From Planoprotostelium fungivorum (lineage: Eukaryota > Evosea > Variosea > Cavosteliida > Cavosteliaceae), in contig MDYQ01000126.1 of NCBI GenBank assembly GCA_003024175.1, positions 17,583 to 81,582 on the forward strand: a DNA stretch of 64,000 nt, written 5' to 3'. A program made the translations under genes and the position numbers. Position 1 is the stretch's first letter. Each line of letters starts with the position of its first letter. The notes beneath the pieces are model-generated. The model was not told the DNA's origin, ran no database searches, and saw nothing but the letters and a program-made list of their open reading frames with translations. Below, one piece after another: positions 1 through 11,117 of this stretch.

Positions 1-555
1 ACCCCGCATTAACCGAAAAGGTCAATTCGTATCATCCACCACCACTCACTCTCAGTAGATCAAGAAGCTGAGAAAGACATTACAGCAGTGTCTGGTGTCC
101 ACTCCCAAAGGTCTGAAAGACATGAGCCAGAAGGAAGTTGTCAAGGCCTTAGAGTCTGCCATGACTGCTGCCGGCTTCAAAGGTGAGGGGAAGGTAGAGA
201 ATGGACTGAGATCCTGCAGGGAGGATGACAAAGGAGAGCATTGAGGAGTTTGCGGCCAAACGAGAGAGAGAGAAGGACATGGAAGGTCTCAATACGGCTG
301 CCATTCTCAACATGGAAGGAAGGTAGAGTGCATCGATACGTGCATCACGATGATGATGATGATGATGTTGATGGGAGGCAGATCGACTAGAACTAGAAAG
401 GCAGTGGTCCAACCTCCACAAGCTGAACTCCCCTCCGATTCCGAAGACGAAGAAGGTGAGAGGAAAGTGTGAGGAACGCTCTGACAAAGACAGGAGAAGA
501 AGAAGAACAAGAAGAAGAGGATGAGGAGGAAGAAGAGTATGATGAGTCTGAATAA
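1..555 (+). CDS. HIRIP3/CHZ-type histone chaperone, C-terminal part (5' end outside window)
   Basis: The exons 1-20, 59-182, 220-322, 382-455 and 494-555 join in frame to the TAA at 553-555; the 5' end is beyond the window. The protein ends with a KKLRKTLQQC-like helix, then GFKGRMTKES, an ILNMEGRSTRTRKAV stretch and a Glu/Asp-rich tail (EEEQEEEDEEEEE). The order, helix then G-x-K-G then an (I/L)-x-x-x-G-R-x-x-R basic patch then an acidic tail, matches the C-terminus of HIRIP3 and the yeast Chz1 CHZ motif, which bind H2A-H2B (H2A.Z) dimers in the nucleus. The junctions are seen in the sequence; the family call rests on motif resemblance. The introns are 37-59 nt. Confidence 0.62.
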
Positions 556-596
556 AGATACAACAGAGACTTTATGAGCCGTGAACAGAGAGACAC

Positions 597-1466
597 TCAG
601 TAGACGAAAGCGTTGACCGTTGGTGCATCGACGTCTCGGATTTGGTCGTTGACGGTGTCCACTTTGGGTGCGTCTGTGTGATGTCAGTCGAGTCCATGAT
701 GATGATGGTGAAGAGCTCACTCGTGGCGTTCTTGATGTGGATAGAGTCTGATGTCACCGTTCCGGCACCGACGCCGTAGACTTGTTGGTTGACGGTGTCT
801 ACTTTGGGAGCATCTGTTGAGATCAGAAGATGTGGATGGTCCATCGTCTCACTCGTGGCGTTCTTGATGGACATGGAGTCGTTCGTTACGGTTCCGGCGC
901 CGACGTCTTTGACTTGTTGGTTGACTGTATCGATCTTGGGTGCATCTGATGCGAGGTGAGAAGGACACGATGGAGGAGGGTCTCACTGGTGGCGTTCTTG
1001 ATGTGAATGGAATCCGTCGTGACGGTTCCCTTTCCGACATCCTTGACTTGTTGGTTGACTGTATCGACCTTCGGGGCATCTGGATGAACGTATGAGACGA
1101 TGGGAGGGAGGCAAAGAAGGAAGATGAGGAGAGGGAGTCGAGGACTCACTCGTGGCAGTTCTGACGCTAAGAGAGTCTGTAGTGACGGTACCCTTTCCGA
1201 CATCCTTCACTTGCTGGTTGACGGTGGCAACCTTTGGGCTGTTCTTGGCGTTGGATACAGACATGGCCTGCGGATGGTAAGAGAGATCGGAAGGAGGATC
1301 TGACTCACATCAGCCGTGATGGTGGGTGCAGCTGTTCCGGCCACCTGCTTGTTGTAAGGCTTGCTGGCCATCTGCTGTGCCTCTGTAGATCCGTCAGCTC
1401 TCTCCCAGATGGTGTATGAGAGGACTCACTCATGGCATTAGCGGTCTTGAAGTCTATCCAGCTCAT
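597..1466 (-). CDS. Exon-repeat protein: tandem 31-residue modules, one per exon
   Basis: Seven exons on the minus strand: 1430-1466, 1309-1382, 1150-1267, 987-1079, 853-945, 721-813 and 597-673, giving 194 aa from ATG (MSWIDFKTANAM) to TGA. Three consecutive exons are exactly 93 nt, all phase 1, and each encodes one copy of a module reading approximately APKVDTVNQQVKDVG, then (K/A)GTVTTDS, then IHIKNATS. The exon before (118 nt) and the last (77 nt) carry diverged copies, and exon 2 has a half copy (NKQVAGTAAPTITAD). There is no signal peptide or TM helix. I do not recognise the family. The structure shows growth by repeated duplication of a symmetrical phase-1 exon. The NAT(S) sites would be glycosylation sequons only if the protein were secreted, which nothing here shows. 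Confidence 0.75.
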
Positions 1467-1879
1467 GTTTGAAGAGGTGCAGAGGTTCTTGTTTGAAGAG
1501 GTGACCTGGTTTTCGGGTCGTTTGTGTGAAATGGATGGGTGGACATGGGTATCTCGTTGTAGTATGACAACTATAGGCGAACAAATGAGCCAAGAAGTCG
1601 GAGAAGAAGTTTCGTGAGGCCTATGAAGGCAGACAGGTCCCCTACTCAAAAGCATTCTTTGTCCTGTCAGGAGATCGTGAGGTGTCCGCCTCTCTTGGCC
1701 TCCGCAGCTCCTCCTATCCAACATCTTGACGCTTCTCTTCGTGTTGGAATAGTCGGTGGACCTCTATGTGAACGTGAGATAATGTGGGGTGAGGTGATCT
1801 GATGATGTGAGTAAAATGCGACTCGGATGATGTTGTGACGAGATATGATGTAAAGAGTTCGATAACACTCTACATTTAT
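1467..1879. other. Intergenic: 5' side of the repeat gene, 3' side of the BTB gene
   Basis: No convincing coding exon on either strand. It must hold the promoter of the repeat gene and the 3' UTR of the BTB gene, which are transcribed in the same direction. No clear TATA box or terminator motif was seen. Confidence 0.4.
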
Positions 1880-3757
1880 CTACAGTTTCCATTCGAAGAG
1901 GTCTCCGTACAACTCGATGCCCGACAGAACGAGAAAATTGTGATTGCTCGAATTTCTGGCCGTCTGCAGGATCCGAAAGAATCGATAAGCGTGATGAGGC
2001 ATCCCCACCTGATCTTCCATCAGCCACCATCCTCCATCCTCCATCTCAAGGTGATCATGTCATGCTCACCGTCTCGACCGGTGTATCGTCACGATCGATG
2101 GTCCAAGTCGATGTGGCGAATTTGTCCACGAGGGAAGTGTCATGATTGTGCCTCCTCAGCACCACCCAAATCTTTCCGTCTTTCGACCCTGTCTCGATTT
2201 CAATCCCCAGCCCCGGCGTCTTTTTTCTCACCTTGAAGATCCCACGTACGGAGTGAATCGGCGCGGTAGTTACCGCCGTGCCTCAGGGTATAGTGAGTGG
2301 GCGACACACCTCGGTTCAACCCGAAGTCGATGCTGAACCAAGATGCCGGAATATCTTTCGTCCACAGCTCGGTGGGCGTCCTGTACAGTTGTGTCACGAT
2401 TCGTCAATCATTCAGTGAACGGATCGATTCACCGGCTGAGGAGGTCAGACGCTCTTCCCATCTCAGTGCTGCTGGCTGTGACGGTGATGTCACGTGACCC
2501 AGAGTGGTTCCAGCGGTTACCACAGGTGAGATAATGGATGATACCACGATCATCAAAGTCGTGATCGTATTCGAAGGTGATGCAGCTGATCCTTCTCCTG
2601 AGGCGAACGCAACTGTACGGATCAGTTTTGGCGGGAAAAAAAGGCGGGAGATTTGAAGGGTGTACGCACAGGCTCTCGGATATATCCGGAACGGCGGAGA
2701 GGCTGTGGCCTGGTGCACATTCGAATACCTTCAGACGAGCCATGATAGCTTCTAATAATAGATACTGCGGTACCTGCTGATATCAGATGACATCGTACAA
2801 TGACATCTCACCACAGCCTCGGCTTTACACTTTTCTAGCTGCTCGTAAGTCATCCATCTGTGAAGGTGAGTCGAGGGAAGATAGACAGTGTCACCTGAAT
2901 CGAACGGCCTCTAAGAGGTTGTTGATGTGTTCTGTTGACAGTTTGTTCTTCTTTGCGTATCTCAAGATGGCTTCGTACAGCTCTCTTTCGTCCTGCGAGC
3001 ATGATGTGAGATCATCGACATGTCGTGATGATAATGAGATAATCACCCGAACGGCGAGATATGGGTGGTGAAGTATGTCGTAAAAGACTTCGTATCGCAG
3101 ACAGCTGAAGTCAGGATCGTCTATGAATTGGAAATTCTTAGAGAGGATGTTGGATGTGTGTTCGACTACGTCGGCCAACCTGCAGTCGTCGGCCATCATC
3201 AGTATCTGCTCGTTTACGATCAAATCCGTGATTCGTACGGTGAAATGTGATAATGTCACCATCAAGGCATTATTCTTGTTGACGTTGCGCAGGATATACT
3301 CTCTGCAAATTTCGACGAGCTCGTGTACGAGATAATGGTCTGCCATTGCCATCACGTGAACCACGTTAGTTGTGGCGAGAAGACCAGGTAGAATACCACC
3401 GTACATAAATTTCAATAATACTGAGAAAGATCCTTCAGGATCTAAGGAGATTTTGAGTCATCCATCGAAAGATGGCAAAATGAACCCACCTGGATAGCGT
3501 AGATCGATCAATTTCTGTGACGACTCTCTGAATTGAGAGGTCAGGAGCCGATCAAAGAATTCTGAAGAGTGAGCTAACACGATTCGATGGGCTTTGTATT
3601 CTCTATATGAGACGTGTGTTGAATTTGGATCGTTTTCCATTGTGAAAGAAGATCTTCTGAGAGATCCCACATCGCGATTGCTGACGCGAATCACCACATC
3701 CGAGAAAGTAGAAGAGGAGAGATACGTCTGAAACCCTCTAGAGAAGACGGAGGGCAT
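1880..3757 (-). CDS. BTB-BACK-discoidin (F5/8 type C) protein, BTBD9-like architecture
   Basis: Nine exons: 3490-3757, 3047-3420, 2895-2992, 2812-2857, 2670-2776, 2433-2612, 2232-2380, 2070-2188 and 1880-2008. All phases agree, giving 489 aa. Residues about 15-125 are a BTB/POZ fold (FSDVVIRVSN, YKAHRIVLAHSS, FREST-like FRESSQ, LLKFMYGGI). BACK follows (ERELYEAILRYAKKN). The last 190 residues are one discoidin/F5-8C domain (FEYDHDFDDRGIIHYL, ITVTASS, SWFSIDFG, THYTLRHGG, WDLQGSKDG, FRILQTARNSSN, LSGIELYGDL). BTB-BACK proteins are usually dimeric adaptors for cullin-3 ligases and the discoidin domain would be the recognition module; this role is inferred from the architecture. The intron between 2993 and 3046 is 3n long with no stop. 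Confidence 0.85.
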
Positions 3758-5225
3758 ATCCTGTCACCTCCTCTCTCGGCTGTGATCTGGTGATACTGGT
3801 GATGCGAAGAACTTTCCCAGATGACATGACAACACAAACCACAACAGAATAGGTAAAATTGGAGAGGTACACCCAATTCGGTTACGATAGAGACTGAAGA
3901 GAGAATACTGAGTGCCTCGCGGATACGATAGGCACGACGTTACATTCGAAGCAATCTTTCACGCAAGTGATTATCACTCACCATGAATCTATGTCTATGA
4001 CGGTGTCGATCTCACCTCATCTTGAGCTGCAACTCGACCGATTTCTCCGAAGATCTGTGATGCCTGACGTGGCCGTTGCAACTCAAGTTGTCAAATCAAT
4101 CGTTGTACGGATCCATCTTCACATCCATCAATCATCTGATCGATCTATCGCCTTGTACATCTGCTCGAATGCCATCGTCGATGTGCAATCTCACCTACCT
4201 CTCATCACTGAACGCATCGACCAAGCATCTATACCAGTACCCCCTGCATCTCGGGTCCAATTCGATTGCAATCAATGGACGCATCGAACAATCAACTCAT
4301 AGGGACTATCCCCACATCCATCGGCAACATCTTATCTCTCGGATATCTCCCTTGCCGGTGTTATTCCACCGAGAGAGTTGAATGATAGACGGAGGACTTG
4401 CAAGTTCGGCAGCTTCATCACGCTCTGGCGTATAGTTCATTTCACCTGTCGTACACTCTATTGAGTAAAGTGAGAGGGGTGAGTGTGGGATGTGACCGGT
4501 CGAATTTGATGAAGGGGACGCGTTGTAACCTCCTCGCGTGGGTCTCTCATTGGACATGAGCCAATCCCAACCCGAGCTCCTTCGCATCAAAAATATGCCC
4601 AAGGAGAGGGAAAGAACCGAGTTCTCGGTCGATGTGGACATGAGCTGAAGGATGATGCACTGTATCAACAAGAAAGGATAGTGCTTTCAAAATAGGATCT
4701 TTTGAATCAAGGAATGAACGAGATGGTACTCGTCGAGACGCTTCTCAGAAGGATCAACTAACGTTATGCAAACATGTATCGATCAGACTTCTCTTTGGCG
4801 ATAGACTCGACACTGCAACAGAACTAAGTTGTCGTCATTTAGAGCTGTTAGAAGCAACACAGTCTGCGGATCGTCTCCTGTATATCATAGTGCTCTGTAT
4901 GCTCTGTATATCTTTGTTGATCTAGGTACGAAAGTATCTGTTCATTCATAATTACTTTGACTTTAGAGGATGCAATCGGATGAATCATCCATCCTCTCCG
5001 TTCTCGCATGTGTTTCCTCTTCTTACAGACAGACGAGGAGATATCGCACTACCGTTACGTCCACCTCGGGTTATGGTACTTCTTCTGTTGGTGTGGCTGC
5101 CGTTTCCCTTTCAAACTCGGACTTTTTACAAACCTCCAAACTCGAAATTTACGCAGAATGCGATGAGAAGAAGATGAGACATAAAATAGCATAACGGTTT
5201 ATGAAGATGAAGAGAGAGAACCAGT
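3758..5225. other. Long intergenic stretch holding an LRR relic
   Basis: Apart from the decayed LRR stretch listed separately, I see no gene here. A short plus-strand open stretch at 4970-5194 is Ser/Thr-rich, has no neighbouring exon and is probably not coding. The left part should contain the promoter of the BTB gene and the right end the 3' UTR of the SMT-like gene. Confidence 0.35.
4015..4380 (+). pseudogene. Decayed leucine-rich-repeat gene fragment
   Basis: Plant-type extracellular LRR wording is visible but split over three frames. One frame reads LQLKLSNQSLYGSIFTS then MCNLTYLSSLNAS. A second, from about 4276, reads MDASNNQLIGTIPTSIGN. A third, around 4335-4370, reads LSDISLAGVIPPREL. 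These match successive repeats of the LxxLxLSxNxLxGxIPxSI type found in LRR receptor proteins. The frame switches are not explained by GT-AG introns, and no start, signal peptide or downstream domain is nearby, so I read it as a relic of an LRR receptor-like gene. The giant receptor kinase at 33-41 kb also carries an LRR segment, so related intact genes exist in this genome. Confidence 0.55.
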
Positions 5226-6560
5226 CTACTCGGCAAGGGTTGGGGAAGAGTGCTCCTCGCTTCCGTCGGTTGGTTTTTGAGCGATGATGCGGTACGTCGT
5301 TGTGCACAGTCTCATGCCGTCCATCTTGACGAAAGCCTCTCCGTCCAGCACGAATCGGTCCATGAGTGTCTTTAAATGTGGGGGGAGGACGCGAACGGTA
5401 ACCAGTCCGTTGATCAGAGCGGTGATGCCTCTAAAGTATAAGTCGACCTTCTCGATGAGTCCGGCCTGGAGCCCGTCGATGCTGGGGTTGTCCGAGCGTG
5501 TGACCACGAATCCGGCCTCCTTGAGGGCTGCCTCTAGACCGGTTGGGGTGGGGGTTCCAACGGCACCGATGAGGGGCTTGACTCTGCGCATGAGCTCGGC
5601 GTGCTCGGGGTCTTGAGGGTTGTATGCGGGGAGGGAGACCCAGTCCAAGAAGGCGAATTTGGCTCCGGGCTTGAGGACGCGGAAGATCTCCTTGAAGGAG
5701 GCCTTGAGGTCTTTGCAGAGGGAGAAGGCCTGGATCTGGTAGAAGGCATCGAAAGACTGATCTTCGAAGGGGAGGGGGAGGTTGTTCTGATCCCACTCTA
5801 TGAACGTATTGGAGAAGCCCATCTTCTCGTTGAACTCCCTGGCTTGGGCGAGTTGGTTGGGATCGATGTTGATGGCGGTGACTTTGCATCCCGACATCTC
5901 GGCCATATGGGCGGCGACGCGACCTCTTCCACATCCGATCTCCAAAACACGATCACCGGCCTTCAAGCCGATGTCTTTGGCGAGAGCCTCCTCCAACAAC
6001 ATCTGGTTGTCGGTGACAGAGACGTTCTTGTCCATCAAGGGAGGGATGTACATTTTCTCAACATCTCCCAGGGCGCACCTAAAAAAGAGTCAGTTTGTGA
6101 AATCGACGCAGAAAAAGATGAGTGATGCGAAAGAGAGGGAGAATGAAAAGATTCCGAGATCCGTCCGAGAAGAGAAAAAATGGGTCCTCCGTGCGGCTGT
6201 TCATGACGCACGTGTCATGCGCCAGAGACCCTCTCGGACGTTGAAGAAATGGAAGAAGGATCATCACTCACAAGTGATTCAGTACACCGTAGTAGGACTT
6301 GAGACAGTCACCGACTCTGTTCTGGTAGTCCGGCCCCAGAGTACGAATCATCTCCTCTTCATTTTCCCAGTCGAGGTTGTAGATAACATAGGATTGCATG
6401 AAGTCCTCAATCTCCTTTGGCGTCAGATTGCAGAGATGCTTGAAAGAAGTCCCGAAGGTGTTCCACCTCTTAGCGGCTCCCTTCGATGATGTCAGGGCAG
6501 GCTCTTCACGAGTTAGGTCACCTCCACTTTGTCATTGCTCCACTTCCAAATAGACTGCAT
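5226..6560 (-). CDS. Sterol 24-C-methyltransferase-like SAM methyltransferase (divergent SMT/Erg6 family)
   Basis: Exons 6522-6560, 6272-6480 and 5226-6078 give 366 aa, the usual SMT length (about 340-380). After an N-terminal SMT-like helix region (LKSYYGVLNHL) comes the Rossmann methyltransferase core: motif I LEIGCGRGRVAAHMA, a post-I acidic end INIDPNQL, then FKEIFRVLKPG and LDW as in Erg6/SMT. The C-terminal SMT segment (GLEAALKEAGF) is also present. SMTs methylate C-24 of cycloartenol or zymosterol using S-adenosylmethionine. Oddly, the sterol-binding YxIEATCHAP-like signature is replaced by FYQIQAFSLCKD, so the substrate may not be a standard sterol. The start MQSIWKWSNDKVE was chosen because only that exon splices in phase. 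Confidence 0.72.
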
Positions 6561-7325
6561 CTCTGTGATGACCGATGAAACGTTTCTAGGTTTTTCTCGC
6601 GTCCCGCTATTAAAGAACTGACTGAGGGTCTACACACAGTCTCCCTCCGCGAGGAAAAAAAACGTCGCGTCATGGTCACGTGACCTCTTTTTTTGCGATC
6701 TCGCACTCTATTCTACCGAAACATCTCACCTCAGGCGCTAAATCGACCCTCCCTCCCTCGTTCTCCTCTCATCAATTCACCTACTGCATCCACAGTCCAC
6801 CTACCTCCACGAGAGCCTCTCCTTCGAAGGCGTATTTCCGAAATTTTTCCCGCCCACCTTTTCTATGTCCCTTCTGGATCCAAAACAAACACAAAGGAAG
6901 GTGAAGTGCCGTCGGCACAGTCACACATTCCGACCCGAAACACTTTCACATATCGGCGACCCCTTCATCGGTTGCCCAAAGTAGCAAAAGTCTGTGAACG
7001 TAGCGATGCAATCACGAACGAACAGTTGAGGGAGTCTTTTCTCTGTGTCTTTGTCTGTCGGAAGCCTCCTTGTTTCTGGTGAACGAGAAATCCCGCGGGC
7101 TACCCAGTCCACGTCTGCACAGATTCTACCGTCAGAAGTCATATATTCAGGTCTCGGTACACCCAGCAGAAGCTCCTCCTTCAGAGAGACATTACATCCT
7201 CCACTGTCGTGAACTTGTAACAAAGTTGCAAAACTCTGTGACCGTGTGGCGATCAGATCACATCGCGGATATATATATATTTGGTACTCCACAGACACAT
7301 TCAAATAGACATTACAAAGGACCAT
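6561..7325. other. Intergenic between the SMT-like and SH3 genes (same direction)
   Basis: No convincing exon. The short open stretches have no domain wording and no phased junctions. An (AT)n tract lies near 7269-7280. The region should include the SMT-like promoter and the SH3-gene 3' UTR. Confidence 0.35.
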
Positions 7326-9055
7326 TTATTGCTGATGATCTGTCGCGTAATTGGATGGAAAGAGCCCCGCATGCTGCGACTTGATGTGGATACCATACCA
7401 CCAACCGTTGTCGTTCTCGTGGAGGAGTTCGATGTCATCTCCCTTGACAAACGAGATCTCGTCGGCGTCTCTGGCTTGGTACTCGAAAATGGCTTTTATC
7501 ATCCTAACTGGCACCGTCTCATCGATGACGATCTCTTCCGTGATGCCCAATGTGGACCCCTGCCATGTTGCATGAGCCATCGATGAGATGGTGACTCTGC
7601 TCACCTTGAATTGGACGTAGTTAGAAGGAAAGAGACCGGACGAGTTGGTCTCTACGTTCGTGCCCCTCCACCACGAGTCGCTCGTCTTCTCGATGAGCTC
7701 GATGACGTCGCCGATGCTGAGCTGCAGGTCTCCCTCGTTGTCCGCGGCGAATTCAAATATGGCCTGGTGACATTTAGTGATCTACAACGGCGTTGTAGAT
7801 GGACTGACCTCGTACAGCTCGTGGGTCGAAGCAGGTTTGATGGGCATCTGGTCCAATTGGGCCCTCCTCTGGGTCACTCTACGAGATGTCGCGGAAAACT
7901 CACCGTAGGGCAGTCGCTTCCTTCTTCAGGCCACTGATCTGTCCCTTCATGTCCAAGATGCTCTGCTGATCATCTTTGGTCTTCTTCTCCTGCTTGTCTA
8001 ATTCTTCTCTCAACATGATGTTCTCCCTCTCTAGAATGGCCACGGATGCCTTCAGCTCTAAGATCTGGTTGTTCAGCTGGTGTGCCGACAGATTCGTGGT
8101 CGAAGTGGACTGACGAGGAGATGAGATCGTCTACAACGTTGTAGATGAACCCACCAGGGAAGCTAAGACTTGTGGTGATGGCTTCTCGGGTGGTGGTGGT
8201 GGCTTCTCCTTTCTCTTCGGTGACATTTGTCCAGAGAGGCTTCCTCCATCGAAGTCTCTCACCTTCGTCTCCTTCAGTTTATCTTTGCCCGCAGCCTCTC
8301 ACCTTCTGTCGCTCGACCTCCAGATCTGTCTTCAGCTCCAGCTCCAACCTCGTCTTATCGTCTAATTCTCTCTTCAAAACGGTGATCTCCGCGTTCTGTC
8401 GTGCGATCTTGTCTCTCGCATCTCTCAACTGTAAGTCGTGCGTCTCCTCTTGGGAGGGCGAATTGACATTGTAATAAGGGCTGCTGCAGATGACATCAGT
8501 TTCGATGTAATGTCATGGAAGATGTGTGCACCTCTCTTCGTAATCTTCGACGTTCGAGTTTGAACGTGAGAGGGGTTTGGGCATGCTGGTGGGGCCGTAC
8601 GATTGAGCGTGGACGAGTCGCTGGGGAGGCATGGAGTTCCCGCTCGATTTGAGCATGACAAAGCTACCGCCTTTGGGAGACATTGTGCCATTGGCCGGTT
8701 TGGGAGGGTTACCTGCAGGTGGAGTGGACTCCTGTAGATGATGTCGGTGTCTCATCGATATGTGATGGTACTGTGAGATTACCTTGACTCGGAGGGGTAG
8801 ACCCAGTGGATTGCTGGTCGAGGCCTTCAGAGCGGGGTTTATATGTAGCTTTCCAGGCACGACGGGAGATGTACCTTCGTCTGTCACGTGGTGTATGCGA
8901 ATGCAAGAGATGCACTCACCACCAGACGGCGGAGTGTTGCTGGCAATTGCGATGCTGTTGAACGTGTTCGCCGCCTGCTGGACCCGAGATGGACCGGAAG
9001 GCAGAGGTCGAACAGGTCGTGGAGGTTTATTCTCTGGAGAATCTTCTGTAGACAT
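7326..9055 (-). CDS. Coiled-coil protein with two C-terminal SH3 domains
   Basis: Nine exons, all in phase: 8920-9055, 8783-8880, 8532-8731, 8303-8483, 8155-8271, 7904-8109, 7809-7878, 7605-7763 and 7326-7559; 466 aa. The N-terminal about 180 residues are Pro/Ser-rich and probably disordered (PPRPVRPLPSGPSR), with a second proline run EKPPPPPEKPSP. Two heptad-rich stretches follow (ARQNAEITVLKRELDD, ILELKASVAILERENIML). The C-terminus holds two SH3 domains, each with the ALYDY-like start and the GLFPSNY end: YEAIFEFAAD to SSGLFPSNYV, then KAIFEYQARD to AGLFPSNYA, with WW pairs (SWWRG, NGWWYG). It looks like a cortical actin/endocytic scaffold by architecture. Two of its introns carry the dispersed palindrome. 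Confidence 0.85.
7780..7800 (-). repeat. Dispersed palindrome (21-bp form) in an SH3-gene intron
   Basis: On the coding strand the intron 7764-7808 opens gtcagtcc, followed by ATCTACAACG, then CC, then GTTGTAGAT. The arms are complete and the centre is 2-3 bases longer. Confidence 0.9.
8130..8145 (-). repeat. Dispersed palindrome (16-bp perfect core) in an SH3-gene intron
   Basis: On the coding strand the intron 8110-8154 opens gtgggttca, then TCTACAACGTTGTAGA, then cgatctc. It is the second copy in the same gene. Confidence 0.9.
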
Positions 9056-9648
9056 TGTGTCTTTTTCCTATCTTTCTTTAGAATGATGGCCTTTGTTTGA
9101 GAGACCCGTCGCGAGATCTGTCTATTCACCTTTCAAGATGAGTGAATTAGAATGGCGGGATTACTATCCCGTGACCCTTGAGGGTTAGCCACTGAAGATG
9201 AGGAGAAGCCTCGTCTGCTCCTCCGAGATGATGCAGATTGCCGATTATTCGAGCCATTTTATTCTTTTTTATCTTCTTCTGTCATTGTTTTGTCACTGGT
9301 TCCACCAACGGACCTCTATCGCGGTCACCACACAGCATCTGAATCCTCTTCGATGCCGCGTACATGAACTCGTTAGTCGTTTGCAGTCGAGCTTGTCCCA
9401 GAGATATCATATACCCTTCATACCACATATAAGCGCTTCCATCGTCCTCATTAAGAGAGGAGACGGAGGAGATCTCTTGTGAAGAGCTCTGGACAGTGAG
9501 CGCCTTTGTCTAAGGGAGAAGGTTCCGCGAGGCTAAAAGAAATCGAAAAGTTGTTCCGCATTTCGCTCGTCGGTCGCTACAACAGACGACAACATCATCC
9601 TCTTTACCACGGTCCATCAGGTACTCGACGGTGATATATACATATACA
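9056..9648. promoter_or_regulatory. Divergent intergenic region between the SH3 and membrane-protein genes
   Basis: Both flanking genes start at its edges (9055 leftward, 9649 rightward), so both promoters lie here. T-rich tracts near 9257-9290 and a TATA-like run (gatatatacatata) about 20-30 bp upstream of the 9649 ATG are visible. No ORF with domain wording was found. Confidence 0.4.
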
Positions 9649-10468
9649 ATGAAGTTCTTTGAGAGACAATCCGTCGATGAGGTCGGCAAGGTGTCTGTGA
9701 CTCTTCAGAAAGTTCTCATAGCCCTCTCGGTGAGTTTCTCTTGGGCAGTTCAGCGGATATGATTTCTGACCTTGAGAAGGTCTTCATTGGACTGACCTTT
9801 GTTTTGACTTTTATGGCTGGACCTTTGGCCTGGCTTCTGGCTGGAGTTCACGCTCTTCTCGTCTTCATTGCATGGAGAGGTGCTACTCAGCGCCGTGAAC
9901 GTCTTTTGAAGACGGTGAGCAGCAATATCATTTCTCCTCTTCTATCATTGACGATTGATAGTACTACATTTCAAGCATCCTCCTTCTCGTCTTCTACGTG
10001 GTCTTTACCATTGCCGTTGTCGTTGTCGTCGCCAACCAGAGAAAACTGGATGCAGAGCAGAGACACCTCAATGTCTCTTTTGGAGGACGTGGAAACAGAG
10101 ACGGAAGTAACGGACAAGAGGTCGCGACGGTGAGTGCTGATTTCAATCCTTTCCTCACCGTATCCGAACCCTCCTGATAGAAATCGTAGATCTCCGCCGT
10201 CGCTGTCGTCGGTGGAATCGTCTTCATCATCATCGGCGCTGTCCTCTCTGCCCTCCAAGTAGCGACTGTCGTCTTATCCATCCGTCTGGCCGGCATGATC
10301 CGCATTGTTCAGGGACAACATCTGGCTCATCCTCTGATGAGAAAGACTGGATTCGCACAGTTGCCCACTATCAGCCACGTATACATACCCATGAGCTCCA
10401 CTCAATCTCACGTTGCTGTTGTCCCTCAGGCCATCATCTACCAACCAAACGCACACGTGCACGTGTAG
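9649..10468 (+). CDS. Small multi-spanning membrane protein, family not recognised
   Basis: Exons 9649-9729, 9780-9914, 9962-10129 and 10190-10468 give 220 aa. The start of exon 2 could be 3 nt earlier. Hydrophobic segments follow one another: VFIGLTFVLTFM, AWLLAGVHALLVFIAW, SILLLVFYVVFTIAVVVVVA and VAVVGGIVFIIIGAVLSAL. After the second comes a basic loop (RGATQRRERLLK), which suggests a cytosolic side. The C-terminal about 60 residues are soluble. This is a four-helix topology, but no signature tells me which family, so no function is assigned. Confidence 0.7.
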
Positions 10469-11117
10469 ACGTAGAGCTCTACAGAGAATTTAAATAGATT
10501 AAGGATTAAAATGTTCTTCATCTTCGGTCGGAGGAGAGGTGGTCTACTCTTTAGAGTGAACACGTACGTATAAGAAAATGTTCATCTTCTGTTATGTGTA
10601 CATGGTGGTCCCGAGAGACGACAATGAGCTATGTTACTTTAGATCGGTGTTCATTCATTCCGTGGGAAAGCTTCCATAGATTGGGAGATGATGTTACCGA
10701 TGGATTAATCTCGTACACCTCTGTTGCACCACAGTGAAGGACCCTCTCATCACCTGTGTGATTTTTGAACCGTTTGTCTGATGAGCCCACTTGGTGACAG
10801 ACTGCTGCACAACGCGAACACGATATTCCTACCGTGATCGAATGGGAAGTTGTTGACGCGCTCATCCAGGGATGTCAAAGGTGGCATGTTTCCTCTAAAA
10901 CGCGCTTCAAAGGTGTCAGAACGACAGCAGTCGCCCTGGTGCTGGAAGGTTAAAGAGAAATGAACAGAACACAGAAACGTCCGGTGCCGAAATGTGAGCC
11001 AACCTTTGGCGGACGCCAAATAGTCGGAGTCGCGCACGGAGGCAGTGAGCACAAGCATGGAGGTAGGACACCGTCTTCAGAGGTGGATGCCCTTCTAAAA
11101 ATCGTTTGTAGAGCATC
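10469..11117. other. Intergenic upstream of START copy A, with a possible N-terminal exon
   Basis: The segment near 10928-11090 is alignable with the promoter and first exon of copy B (both carry ccctggtgctggaag upstream). In copy A the corresponding first exon (ATG at 10960) cannot join exon 2 in frame. Otherwise no gene is seen. Confidence 0.4.

Noticed and set aside
149-720. Overlapping minus-strand open frames with Ser, Phe and His runs
   Set aside because: They are the complement of the acidic exons and GAT-rich intron of the plus-strand histone-chaperone gene; the low-complexity runs follow from that.
4970-5194. Plus-strand Ser/Thr-rich frame of 74 codons
   Set aside because: No domain, no phased neighbours; probably chance within the 3' flank of the SMT-like gene.
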